DNA from: Ctena decussata
Lineage: Eukaryota > Mollusca > Bivalvia > Lucinida > Lucinidae
Length of the DNA: 64,000 nt
Assembly (NCBI GenBank): GCA_963989385.1
Contig: OZ022499.1
Coordinates: 36,518,866-36,582,865 of the forward strand
Reading direction: 5' to 3'
Part shown: positions 47,090-58,334 of the stretch, piece by piece
How positions within the stretch are numbered: position 1 is the stretch's first letter
How the letters are laid out: the number at the start of each line of letters is the position of its first letter
The notes under the pieces: model-generated
Told to the model about the DNA's origin: nothing
The model's input: only the letters and a program-made list of their open reading frames with translations
The model's database searches: none
Made by a program: the position numbers and the translations under genes

Positions 47090-47696
47090 TAAATATATCC
47101 AGTAAATATAAAGCCCTACTGACTGTTGTGTTTCAGATCCTCTTTCAAACCTCTGTGACACCGAGTACGCGTGTTATTGATATTTTGCTGTCCCTTTTTA
47201 GTCCAGTCAAATTGTGGGAGAACCTGAAACAAATTGCAACAAAAGGTTTCTTTGCAGTAATAAGCTTCTAAGACCTACATTTTTAACATACTAAAAGTAG
47301 GACAAAATCGGAGAATGCGAAACTTGATTTTTTCATATGTCTTGTTTTCGAAGGATTAAACCACTGCACAGCTACTATTGGTCAGAAAGCCACTTCTAAA
47401 CATCATTTCATGACAAGTTAAATCCATAACTGTTCTTTAAACTGTTCTTTAGCTTTTGTCTACCATTAAATTTGCTGATTGTGCATAACCGGTCGATCAT
47501 ATAGTATATTACTATTGGTTTACCCCACCCACCAGTGCAAATTTTGCTTTACCTTAACCTCTATTCAGATAGACAATATGGATGGTAATGAAGATAGTAA
47601 ACAGCATCAATGTTTTTAAATGAAGACTGTGACAGAACAATAGAAGAAAACAGCTTGATGTAACTCCTATTTATCAAATGATGGGACATCTGAGAG

Positions 47697-47961
47697 TTTT
47701 GTTTTGTTGCTTCACGTCCACGGTAACGGCCATGGTCATGTCGGGACGGTCAGTTAACCTTACGACACTATTCTTAGGCCGGCTTAGACCTCCTTTGCCG
47801 ATAAGCAGTACTAAGTGCACATACTTTCGCCAGTAACTGACAACTGTCCTTCTTGAATCAGCGGAAGGAGAAACGGAAGTAAGTAGCCGGACCGGGTATC
47901 GAACACATGACCTCTGGCTCTTGAGTCAGACGCGCTACCGACTATACTATGGGCCCAGCTA
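47697..47961 (-). mobile_element. SINE-2 copy
   Basis: GTTTTGTTGCTTCACGTCCA tail side, GGCTTAGACCTCC, CCAGTAACTGACAACTGTCC, and a minus-strand head with GTAGCGCGTCTGACTCAAGA. Diverged acceptor end (GGGCCCATAGTATAG). Confidence 0.8.
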
Positions 47962-48187
47962 AATACTTCATGTGTTGAAAGGATAATCCACTAGAGGGTT
48001 AAATATGCAGATAACTTGGACATGCTTTGGGATACTAGGTGATGTCAGATGACCTCCATGACATTTTTGCATTCACAAATGATAAAAAGTTTACTTTTCT
48101 GGCTCAAAATTTACAAATTATACCCCCTTCCCGCCTAACAGCCACCTCCCCACCCCGCCCACTCCTCTGAAAAGAAGTCATTGTTTT

Positions 48188-50078
48188 AGCTCGCCTGAAC
48201 GACCTTCAGGAAGAGCTATTGTTGTCATCCCGGTGTAGGCCTCTGCGTTTGCACCCGCGTCCATGTCCACCTTTTGGGTGTTATAGGTTATATTAAAACA
48301 CCCATATCTCTTTCACCCATTGATAGCCTAAGTTGATACTTTCACTTATGCTAGATAATGTTCTTACATTTTACACCATTGCCCCCTCAGTGATCTTGAG
48401 GTCAAGGTCATGGAATTGGAAATTTCATGTTAAAATATGGGATGTTCTTTAAGGTTTTATGTCATCTGTCAAGGTGAGCTTATAGTTTCGCCTTGAACCG
48501 TAGTCCGTCGTCGTCTTCCACACTTTAAAACATACCTCCTAAAATATCTGCCCAATCTTGATCAAATTTTATGTGTAGCATTGTTGGAGTGGGGGATTGA
48601 CTGCATAAGGTTAAAGGGCAGATCAGATTGGAACTCTGGTTGCCATGGCAACATAAAGCTCCCATAGACTTATAATGGGAAAAACTTAAAAAATCTTTTA
48701 CTCTGAAACCATGACGCCCAGTGCTTATATATTTAGCATTTAGCAATGTTTTGTGGTCCCTTACATCACTCCTGCCAATCCAACCCCTGGGGTCCAAACT
48801 GGCCCCACCCTAGGGGCCCACTGCTTTATATAGGGCTATATAGCTAAAGAACCTTCAAAAAATTTCCACTATGAAACCATGAGGTCCAGAGCTACATATT
48901 TAGTATGTAGCAATGGTTAGTGGTCACGTACATAAATCCTGCCACCCATGCTTCTGGGATCCAGATTTTCCACCCCAGGGGCATTAGCTTCCACAGAGTT
49001 ATGACGAGAAAAACTTTAAAAATCTTCTTTGTTTGAAACCATGAGGCCCAGAGCTGATATATTTCGAATGAAGCGGTGTTTAGTGGTCCCCTGCATAAAT
49101 CTTGGCCCTGGGGTACAAACTTGCCCCATCCCTGGGGGAGTGGGGGTTGTTTATATAGGGCTATATAGCTAAAGCATCTTCAAAAAATTTCCTCTCTGAA
49201 ACCCTGAGGCCCAGAGCTTACATATTTAGTTTGTAGCAATGGTTAGGGGTCTCCTACATAAATCCTGCCAACCATGCCCATAGAGTCCAAATTTACCACG
49301 CCCCAGGGGCATTAGCTCCCATAGGAGCTTAAAATTTAGTGTGTAGCAATATTTAGTGGTCCCCTGCATAAATCCTATCAACCATGCACATGTGGTCCAA
49401 ACTGGCCCCACCCCAGTGGTCATTTGCTTATATAGAGCTATATAGCTGAGAACCTTCAAAAATATTTTCTCTGAAGCCATGAGGCCCAGAGCTTACATAT
49501 TATTTAGTATGTAGCAATGGTTAGTGGTCACGTACATAAATCCTGCCAACCATGCTCCTGGGATCCAAATTGCCCCCCCCCCCCCCATCCCCCCCCCACA
49601 CACACACACCCGGGATCAATCATTGGCTCCCATAGACTTATAATGGGAAAAACTTTTTAAAAAATCTTCTCTGAAACCATGAGGTCCAGAGCTTATAAAT
49701 TTATTTAGTATGTAGCAATGTTTAGTGTCCCATACCTCCTGCCAACCAAACCAAACTGGCCCCACCCCAGGGGGTCATTTGTTTAAAATAGAGCTATATC
49801 GCTAAAGAATCTTCAAAAATCTTCTTCTCTGATACCATGAGGCCCAGAGCTTACATATTTAGTATTTAGCAATGTTTAGTTGTCACGTACATAAATCCTG
49901 CCAACCATGCCTTGGGTCCAAATTGGCCACGCCCCAGGGGTCATTAGCTCCCATAGACTTATATTGGGGAAAACTAAAACAAAATCAAATTATCTTACCT
50001 GAAACCATGAGGCCCAGACCTTACATATTTAGTAAGTAGCATTGTTTAGTGGCCCCATTCAAAAATCCTGCCGAGGAG
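48188..50078 (-). mobile_element. Helentron/'pearl'-like element 3
   Basis: Begins with the hairpin AGCTCGCCTGAACGACC...TTCAGGAAGAGCT (48188-48217), the counterpart of the AGCTC...GAGCT end hairpins of elements 1 and 2, and so reads in reverse. The interior is an array of about 163-bp units marked by TGAAACCATGAGGCCCAGAG (near 48707, 48872, 49036, 49197, 49473, 49672, 49831, 50002). Neighbouring units alternate between CCCATAGACTTATAATGGG and ATAGGGCTATATAGCTAAAG, so the real period is a dimer of about 330 bp. A C run with (AC)n sits at 49574-49609. The other terminus is missing: the array stops abruptly near 50078. Confidence 0.6.
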
Positions 50079-50079
50079 A

Positions 50080-50937
50080 TTTACAAAGACTATTCATAAG
50101 TAGGTTACACTGTTTGTGTTATTATGCATGTAGTATTCTGCTCTTTGTGCCTTTGTTTCGGGCTTCTCATGCCTTCAGAGATCAGTATTCTAAATTGAAG
50201 CATGTTTATCCTAAGCTAATTCATCAGTATAACATATTTCTTGTTGCAGTTAAGTTACTGACCTTCAAAAATTCACTTTAGATTTTAAAGCAGAAACAAG
50301 TGGGTGGGGTAATTCATACCATTTTAAGACCTAGATGGCTTTACATTCAACAACAAAATGTGTCAAATTCAATAAGCTTCTAGATTCAATTCTGGCAGAG
50401 GCAGAATAGGTTCTTAGAAATAAAACTCACAGCAATAATGTTATGTCCTATAAAACATTACAAATAATTGGCATATTTAAGACGCAAATAGGCGCATGTA
50501 AAAATGCAGAAAAATATATTTTGCATTATCCGATTTTATCCTACTTTTGATATGTCATATGTGAATGTTAGTCCTCAACAAAAATGCAAAAAAAGCTTTT
50601 GTTGCAATTTGTTTTGGGTTTAGGGAAAAAATCGTCAGTTTGCCAGGACTATTTTGGCTTGCCGCTTCGGCGGCGAGCCATATATTCAGACAGGTTATGA
50701 CTTCCTGTCATGCGCACTCCAGCGGAAGACGCTGATTTGTTCCCAGCTTCGAGAATGGTTCATAATTGCAAGTGGAGAACCAATATATGGAGAGCGTCTA
50801 CGGGGCGCAACTTCGTTTGACTGTTTCTTTTACCTAAGCACCGAAACATAACGACACGCCACAATCCGGCACACCAAATAATCGAACATGTCTAGCATCT
50901 TTTGCCTTACTGAAAACATGAGTTATTATTATTTTTT
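50080..50937. other. stretch without clear gene
   Basis: Open frames of 79 and 65 codons, unrecognised. A short block, GCATTATCCGATTTTATCC with TACTTTT, at 50523-50550 mirrors 47290-47316, so another diverged inverted repeat may be present. Confidence 0.35.
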
Positions 50938-51542
50938 TTATTTATTTATCCGGTGTGTTTGAATATTTCTTGATTGTCCACTGTCAAATAAGGTCAAATA
51001 ACGGCATGCGCAATTCGCGGGCATTATGTAAAATATGGACTGGACTTGGACTCTGGACTTTGGACTCTGGACTTCGGGCTTTATAAAACCTGGATTTCAG
51101 ACTTTGTAAAACCTGGACTTTGGACTCTGGAGTTTGTAAACTTGGACTGAAATATTTCAACAATAGTTGTTATGCCTGTACAAACAGTGTAGAGTGTATA
51201 TCCAAATTAGACTACTGGTTGGAACAGTCTGAACAGGGTCTGTGCCAACAGCCTTATGCATTTACTGGTTTTACAGACAAGGTGTTTTATCGTATTTACT
51301 AGATACTATTTCTTAATTTTTCATAAGCGTACATTGAAATTCAGTTTCTTATTTTTTCATAAACGTACAATGTTATTCAGTTTAATGTAAGTGTCTTACT
51401 GAAAATATTCAATTCAGGAAACACAACATGTGTGGGAAAATATCAGTATCTTACAGTTGCCATCAAATCATCCTTTTCTAGGCCTATGCAATTTTAACAG
51501 TTACCTTCCTTTTTGAATAAAAGTTGCTAAAATTTAGAGGGT

Positions 51543-51793
51543 CAAGGCAGCGTAGCGCAATCGGTAGCGCGTCTGACTCAAGAGCCAGAGGTCCCGGGTT
51601 CGATACTCGGTCCGGCCACATACTTTCGTTTTTCCTTTCGCTGATTCTAGAAGGGCAGTTGTCAGTTACTGGTGAAAGTATGTGCACTTAGTACTGGTTA
51701 ACCGCTTAGGAGGTCTGCCCAGGAATAGTGTGGTTAGGGTAACAGACCGTCCCCACATGATCATAGCTGTTTATCGTGGACAATAAAACAACA
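51543..51793 (+). mobile_element. SINE-2 copy
   Basis: Clear head in plus orientation: GCAGCGTAGCGCAATCGGTA, GCGTCTGACTCAAGAGCC and GGTTCGATAC (box B), then the body and a tail CAATAAAACAACAACAAAAT. The acceptor-stem sides do not pair well, so it is a SINE and not a tRNA gene. Confidence 0.85.
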
Positions 51794-51984
51794 ACAAAAT
51801 AATAACTACTAAAATATAGAAGACTTCTTTTTTCTTTTGCATTAAATCCCTATATAATGACAAAATATGTGATGACTAAGGACAACACGCTAGATTCTGA
51901 AAACAAACATCCTGTGGAAGCAACAAAAATACATTGACTTGTAATCATTACCAATTACCAGTAATACTCTATACCGCAGACTTG

Positions 51985-52247
51985 CTGGGCCGCATAGTGC
52001 AGTCGGTGGTGCGTCTAACTAAAAAACAGAATTCCCGGGTTCGATACTCAGTCCGGCCACTTACTGTCGTTTCCGCTTCCGCTGAGTCAAGAAGGGCAGC
52101 TGTCAGTTACTGGCGAAAGTTAGTGCACTTAGTAATAGTTGAGCGCTTAGGATGGCTAAGCCTTCCCAGGAATATTGTAGTTAAATTAACTGACCGCCCT
52201 TGTAGCTGTTTACCGTGCACGTAAAACAATAACACAACAACAACATA
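51985..52247 (+). mobile_element. SINE-2 copy
   Basis: Head GGGCCGCATAGTGCAGTCGG and GGTTCGATAC, body with GAAGGGCAGCTGTCAGTTAC, tail AACAATAACACAACAACAAC. Counterpart of 14861-15146. Confidence 0.85.
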
Positions 52248-52349
52248 CCACAGGCTTAACCAGTACTTATAACTGAACTCAGTGATGACAATATACTAAA
52301 ATGAATAAGCTGAATATTTGCAGACGATCTATGGCAACTGTTTGGGAAG

Positions 52350-52986
52350 GAACTATCATTTTCATTATAACCTCCATTCAGTGGTAGTCAGCTTTTCTTC
52401 AACAGAAACAATGAGCCAAACAGTCATTAAAGTTGTTTCCCCTTTTAATAATAGCCATTGTTGCGGACGGTAAGAATTTTTTCCTACCAATCTGTCACAA
52501 ATGAGGCTAGTAGGACGAACTACTTCCACTATTTCCTTCTCATATCAGCAGTGATGAACCATATATCATCTTATGTGTAAGGGACTTGTAAAAGAACTTT
52601 TCCAATGTAAGATGTATTTTTTCAACATCAAGACCTGACGATCTAATAATGAACATAACTTTGTCCTAACCGAACGGCCCAGGGAATATAGCAATCAAAT
52701 TCCCGTCCATCTGTCTCTGTCCGTGTGTTAGTACGCCCATTAACATTTTGTTGTCCACTCTGTAACTTGAATACCCTTTGGACTATTTTCATAACACTTC
52801 ACCAGTTATGTGTAGTCCATTGGCTCCAAACTACAAACACAGTTCTGCTTAGTTCACAAAAAACAGGACGAAACTCCCAGTAAATCTTCTAATGTCCTAA
52901 AATTTCTTATATAACAATACATAACAGAATACGAAAATTCTTATTTCTAAATGCTTTTATAAAATATTTTTCAATAGCAGTAATAT
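52350..52986. mobile_element. 0.64-kb insertion in R2 right copy
   Basis: The left copy reads straight from GGAACTA into the AAATTGACC motif (in this orientation); here about 637 bp intervene. I see no terminal repeats or duplication, so its type is unknown. A deletion from the left copy is the alternative. Confidence 0.5.
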
Positions 52987-53379
52987 AAAAATTGAGCTTT
53001 TTACTGAAGGTTATCATATGATTGTCAGAACAACCAGAATGTAGCGTAACCTCATTGTTACTACAGTTGTGGACGTTTTTAAATGAAGAAAGTGTCTCCA
53101 AGTAAGATACCATCTCCCAAGACCACAAACCATAAACCACAAAATACCACAAACATTGAACTACATGAGCGCTAACTTGGCAAGCCTTTCCTTTTAAAAG
53201 GAAACTTTATGTCATTGGTGTTTTTTTTCCCTTCTTTTTCTTCCGTGTGTAACGTGATTGTGCTTTATGAATATGGCCTTTGTTGGGTATCTTCAGTTAT
53301 ACTCATTTTAGGGTTAAATTTTCTGGTGCGGTAATTAATCGAACATGCAAGCCGTACATGATGGGAATAGTGTATAGGA

Positions 53380-53735
53380 CGTCATATCTTAGAGTGTAAT
53401 AAAGCCATGCATTAAAACGATGATCAACTAGTGAATTAAATTGGTAAATAACGTTGTAATGTTATGCGTTGACGTCCATAAAAACGTTGTGTTTTCTTAT
53501 GGCGAAATTTAGTAATAAAATAGTGCAAAAATTGCTATAAAATGCCATTTTAGTGTCATATGATAAATAGAATTTTGCATTCGTGCTCCTGTATTGAAGC
53601 TAATAAAATGCCATTTTAGTGTCATATGATAAATAGAATTTTGCATTCGTGCTCCAGTATTGAACTTATTTAACTCGTTTGGGGAAAACCGATAAGTTAA
53701 TCGGCATAGTCTCGCGTCTTATCTTTTTCCCCAAC
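53380..53735 (+). repeat. dispersed repeat D1, copy 2
   Basis: Direct partner of 5090-5415. Within it a 66-bp block (GCCATTTTAGTGTCATATGA...) is duplicated in tandem at about 53540 and 53606. The distal part forms a weak hairpin: GGGGAAAA against TTTTTCCCC. Confidence 0.65.
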
Positions 53736-53739
53736 TCGT

Positions 53740-54335
53740 TTGATATATTCAGTTATACAGGAGCACTCATGTTTAATTCAGTCACCTATTAAAACAACTG
53801 TTTTTGCTAACATCAAATCAGTTTAAAACGTTTGATATTTGTTCAGCATATTTTACAGCAAAATGCTCAACGTCAAACCCATTATGACGTCAAAATATTA
53901 ATGTATGTGTTGATAATATGAGAGTGTTAATAAGACTGGTCTATTGCATGTATTATTATGACCAAAGAATGAGATCAGTGTAGTTTCAAAAAAATCATAT
54001 AAACATGTATTAAACTTGCACAATTCATTAAGTCATCACAGGCATTACTTAAAATACTATCAAACCATGGCTACGTTTGGTATCAAATTATGTCCATTTG
54101 CCATAGCTTAATATCCTCACAATAAGTTAAATATGAAAAATATCAAACTGTACATGTATCGTCAAATCATGCTTACAGCGATTTCTGACAATACTCGCAA
54201 TTTTCATATTTGGAAGAACACTTAAACCTATAAAGTTTCAATCCAAATTGCCGTCATGAGCCCTGCTAAGGCCAACTTACTGCATGGTTAATTATGCACC
54301 TCTCCCTCCGCCCCCCACTCCCGCGCCCCACCACC
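53740..54335. other. no feature seen
   Basis: AT-rich, no open frame of note. Confidence 0.5.
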
Positions 54336-54339
54336 ACCA

Positions 54340-54720
54340 AAAGATGAGGGGTGACATATTGTGCGGATCCCGTTGGTGTCGGGGTCGGCGTCGGGAGGGG
54401 TGGGGGGCGTTGGCATGCCAGCTTGGACTAACTATATTTCTTGAACCATTCGGTGGAAGTTAATCAAACTTGCACGGATACATCATTGGGACAAGGGGTT
54501 TGGTGGCTTTAACCCTTTTTTTTCAAGTTCACAGGAGGTCTAAAGCTACTAAATGTTTATCAACAGTATATTTCTCGAACCGACATGTGGCATTTAATCA
54601 GATTTGTATGGATTATGGACATATAATTATGACAAGCCGAAGAGATGATGAGGTTTTGGTGATGATGACCCCATTTACAAGGTCACAGAAGGACTTTAAA
54701 TACTCTTAAATGTATTGACA
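54340..54720 (+). repeat. probable interspersed repeat with two sub-units
   Basis: GTGTCGGGGTCGGCGTCGGG leads into two related blocks with TATATTTCTTGAACCATTCG and TATATTTCTCGAACCGACAT, each followed by a TTAATCARA motif and GGTCACAGAAGGA- or TTCACAGGAGGTC-like text. The pattern is that of short-unit bivalve repeats. The 79-codon frame at 54470 is a by-product. Confidence 0.4.
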
Positions 54721-55087
54721 TTTTAAGACCAAAACTGATAGACGTATCAACATATTTAAGTTTTGGGATAATAATACGAGCGGGTGCAATTGCACTGGTG
54801 TAAGGATTTTAGAGGGTGTATTTGGCTGGTGGGGGAGGAAGTCGGAATGGGCTGGTGGGTGGATATCTATTTTTCTCTGAAAAACATTTCTAATCGAAAA
54901 CTTTCTTTCAAAGAAAATGCATATAAACGCAGACTGTCCAGCAGCTATTATTTACTCTTAATATAATTTTCCTAGACACTACCTTAGATACTGAATATTT
55001 GATATCCTGCCAGTAAAGGCTCCTTGAACAAAAACATTTTCCGATACGACTCTGTGATTGGCGGGAAAAGCTGATGCATTAATATAT

Positions 55088-55323
55088 GAGTCGCGACAAA
55101 AGACAACAAACAAAGTTGCATTTGCGCCCAATGCAGACACAGATCAGCCTGGGCATCCGCTCAGTCTGATCAGACTATTCGCTAAGCGCTAAAAGAGTAG
55201 CTAAGGGTCTAAGCTACCTCCATGCAGACAGCGAAGACTCTGATCAGACATGGCGGATGCCCAGGCAGATATGAATCTGCGCTGGACGCAGAGCCACTTC
55301 GTTGGTTTTGTCGTGTCAAGCTC
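55088..55323. mobile_element. palindromic MITE M1, copy e
   Basis: 236 bp, starts GAGTCGCGACAAAAGACAAC; the most diverged copy (end GTGTCAAGCTC). Flanks ATAT and ATTA. Confidence 0.85.
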
Positions 55324-55505
55324 ATTATGGATACATATAGTAGACTGTCTGGCAACTGACGTGGTATTTGAAGCCAGTGTGTTATTAAGTAGACCAATAT
55401 CATTTGCTGTCTCTTAATTATGTGTTTCTTGTATACTTATGCACATGTATGCAAGTAACCAAGATCTTGTATTAATTCTGCCGGACACTGTTAACATATA
55501 TGTTA

Positions 55506-55669
55506 CAGCCAAATGTGTCTTAAGGGGTCACTCTATTAAGGGGTCACATGTCTTTAACAGCCCCTTGATCAAAAATAAAGTGCAAATGGACCTGTATTAA
55601 GGGATCATCAGTCTTTAGCAGCCCGTTTTATGTGTCCCCTGGGGTGACCTCTTAAGACAGGTTTGACTG
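55506..55669. mobile_element. 164-bp MITE, TA duplication
   Basis: Ends CAGCCAAATGTGTCTTAAGG and the complement of CAGTCAAACCTGTCTTAAGA, each flanked by TA (55504-55505, 55670-55671). The interior repeats GGGGTCAC and TTAAGGGATC. TA target and CAG ends fit a Tc1/mariner-like or related MITE. No coding capacity. Confidence 0.75.
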
Positions 55670-55674
55670 TACTA

Positions 55675-56135
55675 CTAGTCAGGTGACGGTGGCGATATTA
55701 TCCGATTATCCCAGATAACATTTTTAATTAAAAGATCATAATTTATAAAATAACACTTCTTTTCAATTTTCGTTTACAAATTCTAAGAAAATATAGGTAG
55801 GTAAACCTCGAAAAGTCATAGGGCTTCAATATTTCAAGACTTGGATTTTATGAATTCTAAGCGTAAGTAGAGAGCGCACGTGTTAAGTTGAAAACATTTG
55901 CGTTTCAATTTTTTTCTATAACCATAGACGGGTTTAAAACGTTCAAATGATATTTGTCTGATTTCAACATAATGGAATCATGTCTTCAACACGGAAGCAA
56001 GCTTTTCTTATCTTCATAGTAATTATTTTCATCTGGATAGTTATGCAATAGAAATAGGAGAGATCAAACGAAGTTCTTACCACAGCAATAGAGACGGCAC
56101 TTGCAATTCATCAAACGGAATATCTTAATACAGTA
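55675..56135. other. no feature seen
   Basis: AT-rich; nothing recognised. Confidence 0.5.
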
Positions 56136-56140
56136 CATAT

Positions 56141-56375
56141 GAGCCGCAACACGGGAAAACCAACAATGTGGTTGTGCGCCGAGCCCGGACTCAGATCAGC
56201 CTGGGCATCTGCCAAGTTTGATCAGACTCTTTGTTTAGAGCTAAAAGTGTAGCTTAGGGTCTAAACTACCTTCATGCGGACAGTGAAGACTCTGATCAGA
56301 CTGGGCGGATGCCAGGCTGATCTGAGTCTGCGCTGGGCGCACAACCACATTGTTGGGTTTCTTGTGTCGCGGCTC
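56141..56375. mobile_element. palindromic MITE M1, copy f
   Basis: 235 bp, starts GAGCCGCAACACGGGAAAAC, flanks ATAT and ATAT. Confidence 0.9.
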
Positions 56376-56859
56376 ATATATATTCTGCTCTCTACAAGGT
56401 AATATAAGCTCTGAGTTGAGAAATAAGACTGTTTTGAGTCTCTCGCGAACTACGCCCGCCAACCCCCACCTGCGACGCTTCGATTTCTGGTACGGGATTT
56501 CTGTGCAGATAATGCTCAGTTCGCTGTAGTTTAAATTCAACTTAGTAGCCCCGACACGGTATAGTCTTTTATCAGGAGTTTTCATTTTAACGGTGTTCAG
56601 ATTGAATAACGAAAGGTGGGCGATAAATTAAATATTCATTATATTTGTCATTCGAATCACGCGATTTTTCTGGGCGGTATTGCATGACCTGCCGAGAAAC
56701 ACGTTAGACTCTCGTGCCAAAAGCATTGCAACAAAGCAAGCCTGCAGAATTTTCATAAACGACGTTTGTAAAATTCCTGTAGATCCTTAAATAATACATT
56801 TAGTGATAAGCTTGATATAGTATGTCCTGAAACACGATACCTTTCCTAATAGATATTAA

Positions 56860-56955
56860 GGATCTTACATGCGTGGTCATTTCATATGAAATTTATGCAA
56901 CGAGCCTTCGGCGAGTTTCATAAATTTCATATGAAATAACTACGAGTGTAAGATT
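56860..56955. repeat. hairpin repeat with CCTTCGG loop
   Basis: Arms of about 44 bases with TTTCATATGAAATTTATG and its mirror, closing on CGAGCCTTCGGCGAG. Same style as 46945-47089. The interval 56960-57795 otherwise shows only unrecognised frames (70 codons at 57143). Confidence 0.75.
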
Positions 56956-57795
56956 CTGTTTATTATTTGACCCTTTAAAATGGGATTTTAACGCTTTCAA
57001 ACTGAACATTATTTCAATATGAAAACGCATTGCTGACATGGACATTATCAATGTCGTTACGTGTACGCGCCAAAGTGTTATTACAGTGTGGTCATACGAT
57101 TTTTATGACACGACGTTATCCACTGAATAACATCGACGTCGTTTGATAAAGCTAAATGTGTATTGGTACAGCTCCATGCCATCCTCCACCATTTTAAAAG
57201 GAAGAAACTTTTGCAATTTTCTGCGTGCTTCACTGAAAAAGCGGGACACAATCGAAGTTGCTCCGAAATACACCGAAAACTATGTTAATAATGGTGCAAC
57301 GTTGCATTACGATGTTGCTCGAAACGATGCGTTGTCGAAACATCAGGTTGTGTAAAGCAATTATAAGATCACCAAAGAGATTTTTCTCGAGTATCCGGCG
57401 ATGATTGTTATGATTTTCGAAGTGATTTTACTGTACAAAGATTTCAGCTTTAGTTACTCTATGTTGTTGATACACAGAGAAGTGTTTATAGCTGGTAAAC
57501 ACCATTTGCTCCAACATAAACCATTTTGTTATCATACCTATATTTAAATAATTATCGGCAAATTGTTTTTGGACTTGTAACATAAGTTGTAAACCACCAG
57601 CAATGTGTTTCTCAACCATATCTGGTTGGCTTATGTTTCTAACGTCAAGTTGGCTTCATAGAGGAAAGCGCATGAAGCCGATCAAACGACCGGATTCGCG
57701 TCATTAGTAATTAAAAATGAAACAAGAATCTGCTTATGTACCCCGGGTGTGACAGGAGTTAACTTGATAACTTAACCCTCGGTTAAATTTTATTC

Positions 57796-58047
57796 CAATG
57801 GCGCGTGATCGAGTAGTTAGAGGCGCTCGGCATTGGTGCAGAATGTCCGGGTTCGATTCTCCACTGGGACAGTCGGCGTCTGAAGACCTTTCTGTTAACC
57901 CAGCAGTAAATCGGTACATTTTCCGAATCAGGGATGCTAAGGAAAACGCAAAGAGAGGGATGGGCTTTTCCTTTCATATGCGGTGCCTTAAACAACACCC
58001 ACGGCCCCATATGGCCACTAGGCAACGGGAAGTCTTTACCTTTTACT
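57796..58047 (+). mobile_element. SINE-1 copy
   Basis: Head GGCGCGTGATCGAGTAGTTA with box B GGTTCGATTC well preserved, body AACCCAGCAGTAAATCGGTA, then GGGATGGGCTTTTCC, and tail GGGAAGTCTTTACCTTTTAC. Diverged in the middle from the copies at 30 and 33 kb. Confidence 0.8.
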
Positions 58048-58092
58048 TTTCAGTTACCCCAATATCTCCGCTCAAAAACCAAATGAACATAT

Positions 58093-58328
58093 GAGCCGCG
58101 ACGTGACAAAACCAACAAAGTGGTTGTGCGCCCAGCGCAGACTCAGATCAGCCTGGGCATCTGCCATGTCTGATCAGACTCTTTGCTTAGCACTTAAAGG
58201 GTAGCCAAGGGACTAAGCTACCTTCATGCGGACAGCGAAGACTCTGATCAGACTGGGCGTATGCCCAGGCTGATCCGAGTCTGCATTGGACGCACGACCA
58301 CATTGTTGGTTTTCTCCTGTCGCGGCTC
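58093..58328. mobile_element. palindromic MITE M1, copy g
   Basis: 236 bp, starts GAGCCGCGACGTGACAAAAC, flanks ATAT and ATAT, 45 bp after the SINE-1 copy. Confidence 0.92.
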
Positions 58329-58334
58329 ATATGT

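Larger units (their letters stand above)
50938..53210 (-). repeat. 2.1-kb repeat R2, right copy
   Basis: Inverted partner of 14522-15633 plus 22000-22935. It is uninterrupted where the left copy has the 6.37-kb insertion (near 51540: CTAAAATTTAGAGGGTC), and lacks the 22431-22753 insertion. It has its own extra 0.64 kb at 52350-52986. Both SINE-2 insertions are shared, so they predate the separation of the two copies. Confidence 0.85.

Noticed and set aside
51543..51620. tRNA-like sequence with boxes A and B (also at the other SINE heads)
   Set aside because: Acceptor stems do not pair, loops are irregular and each is followed by a SINE body and tail; these are not tRNA genes.
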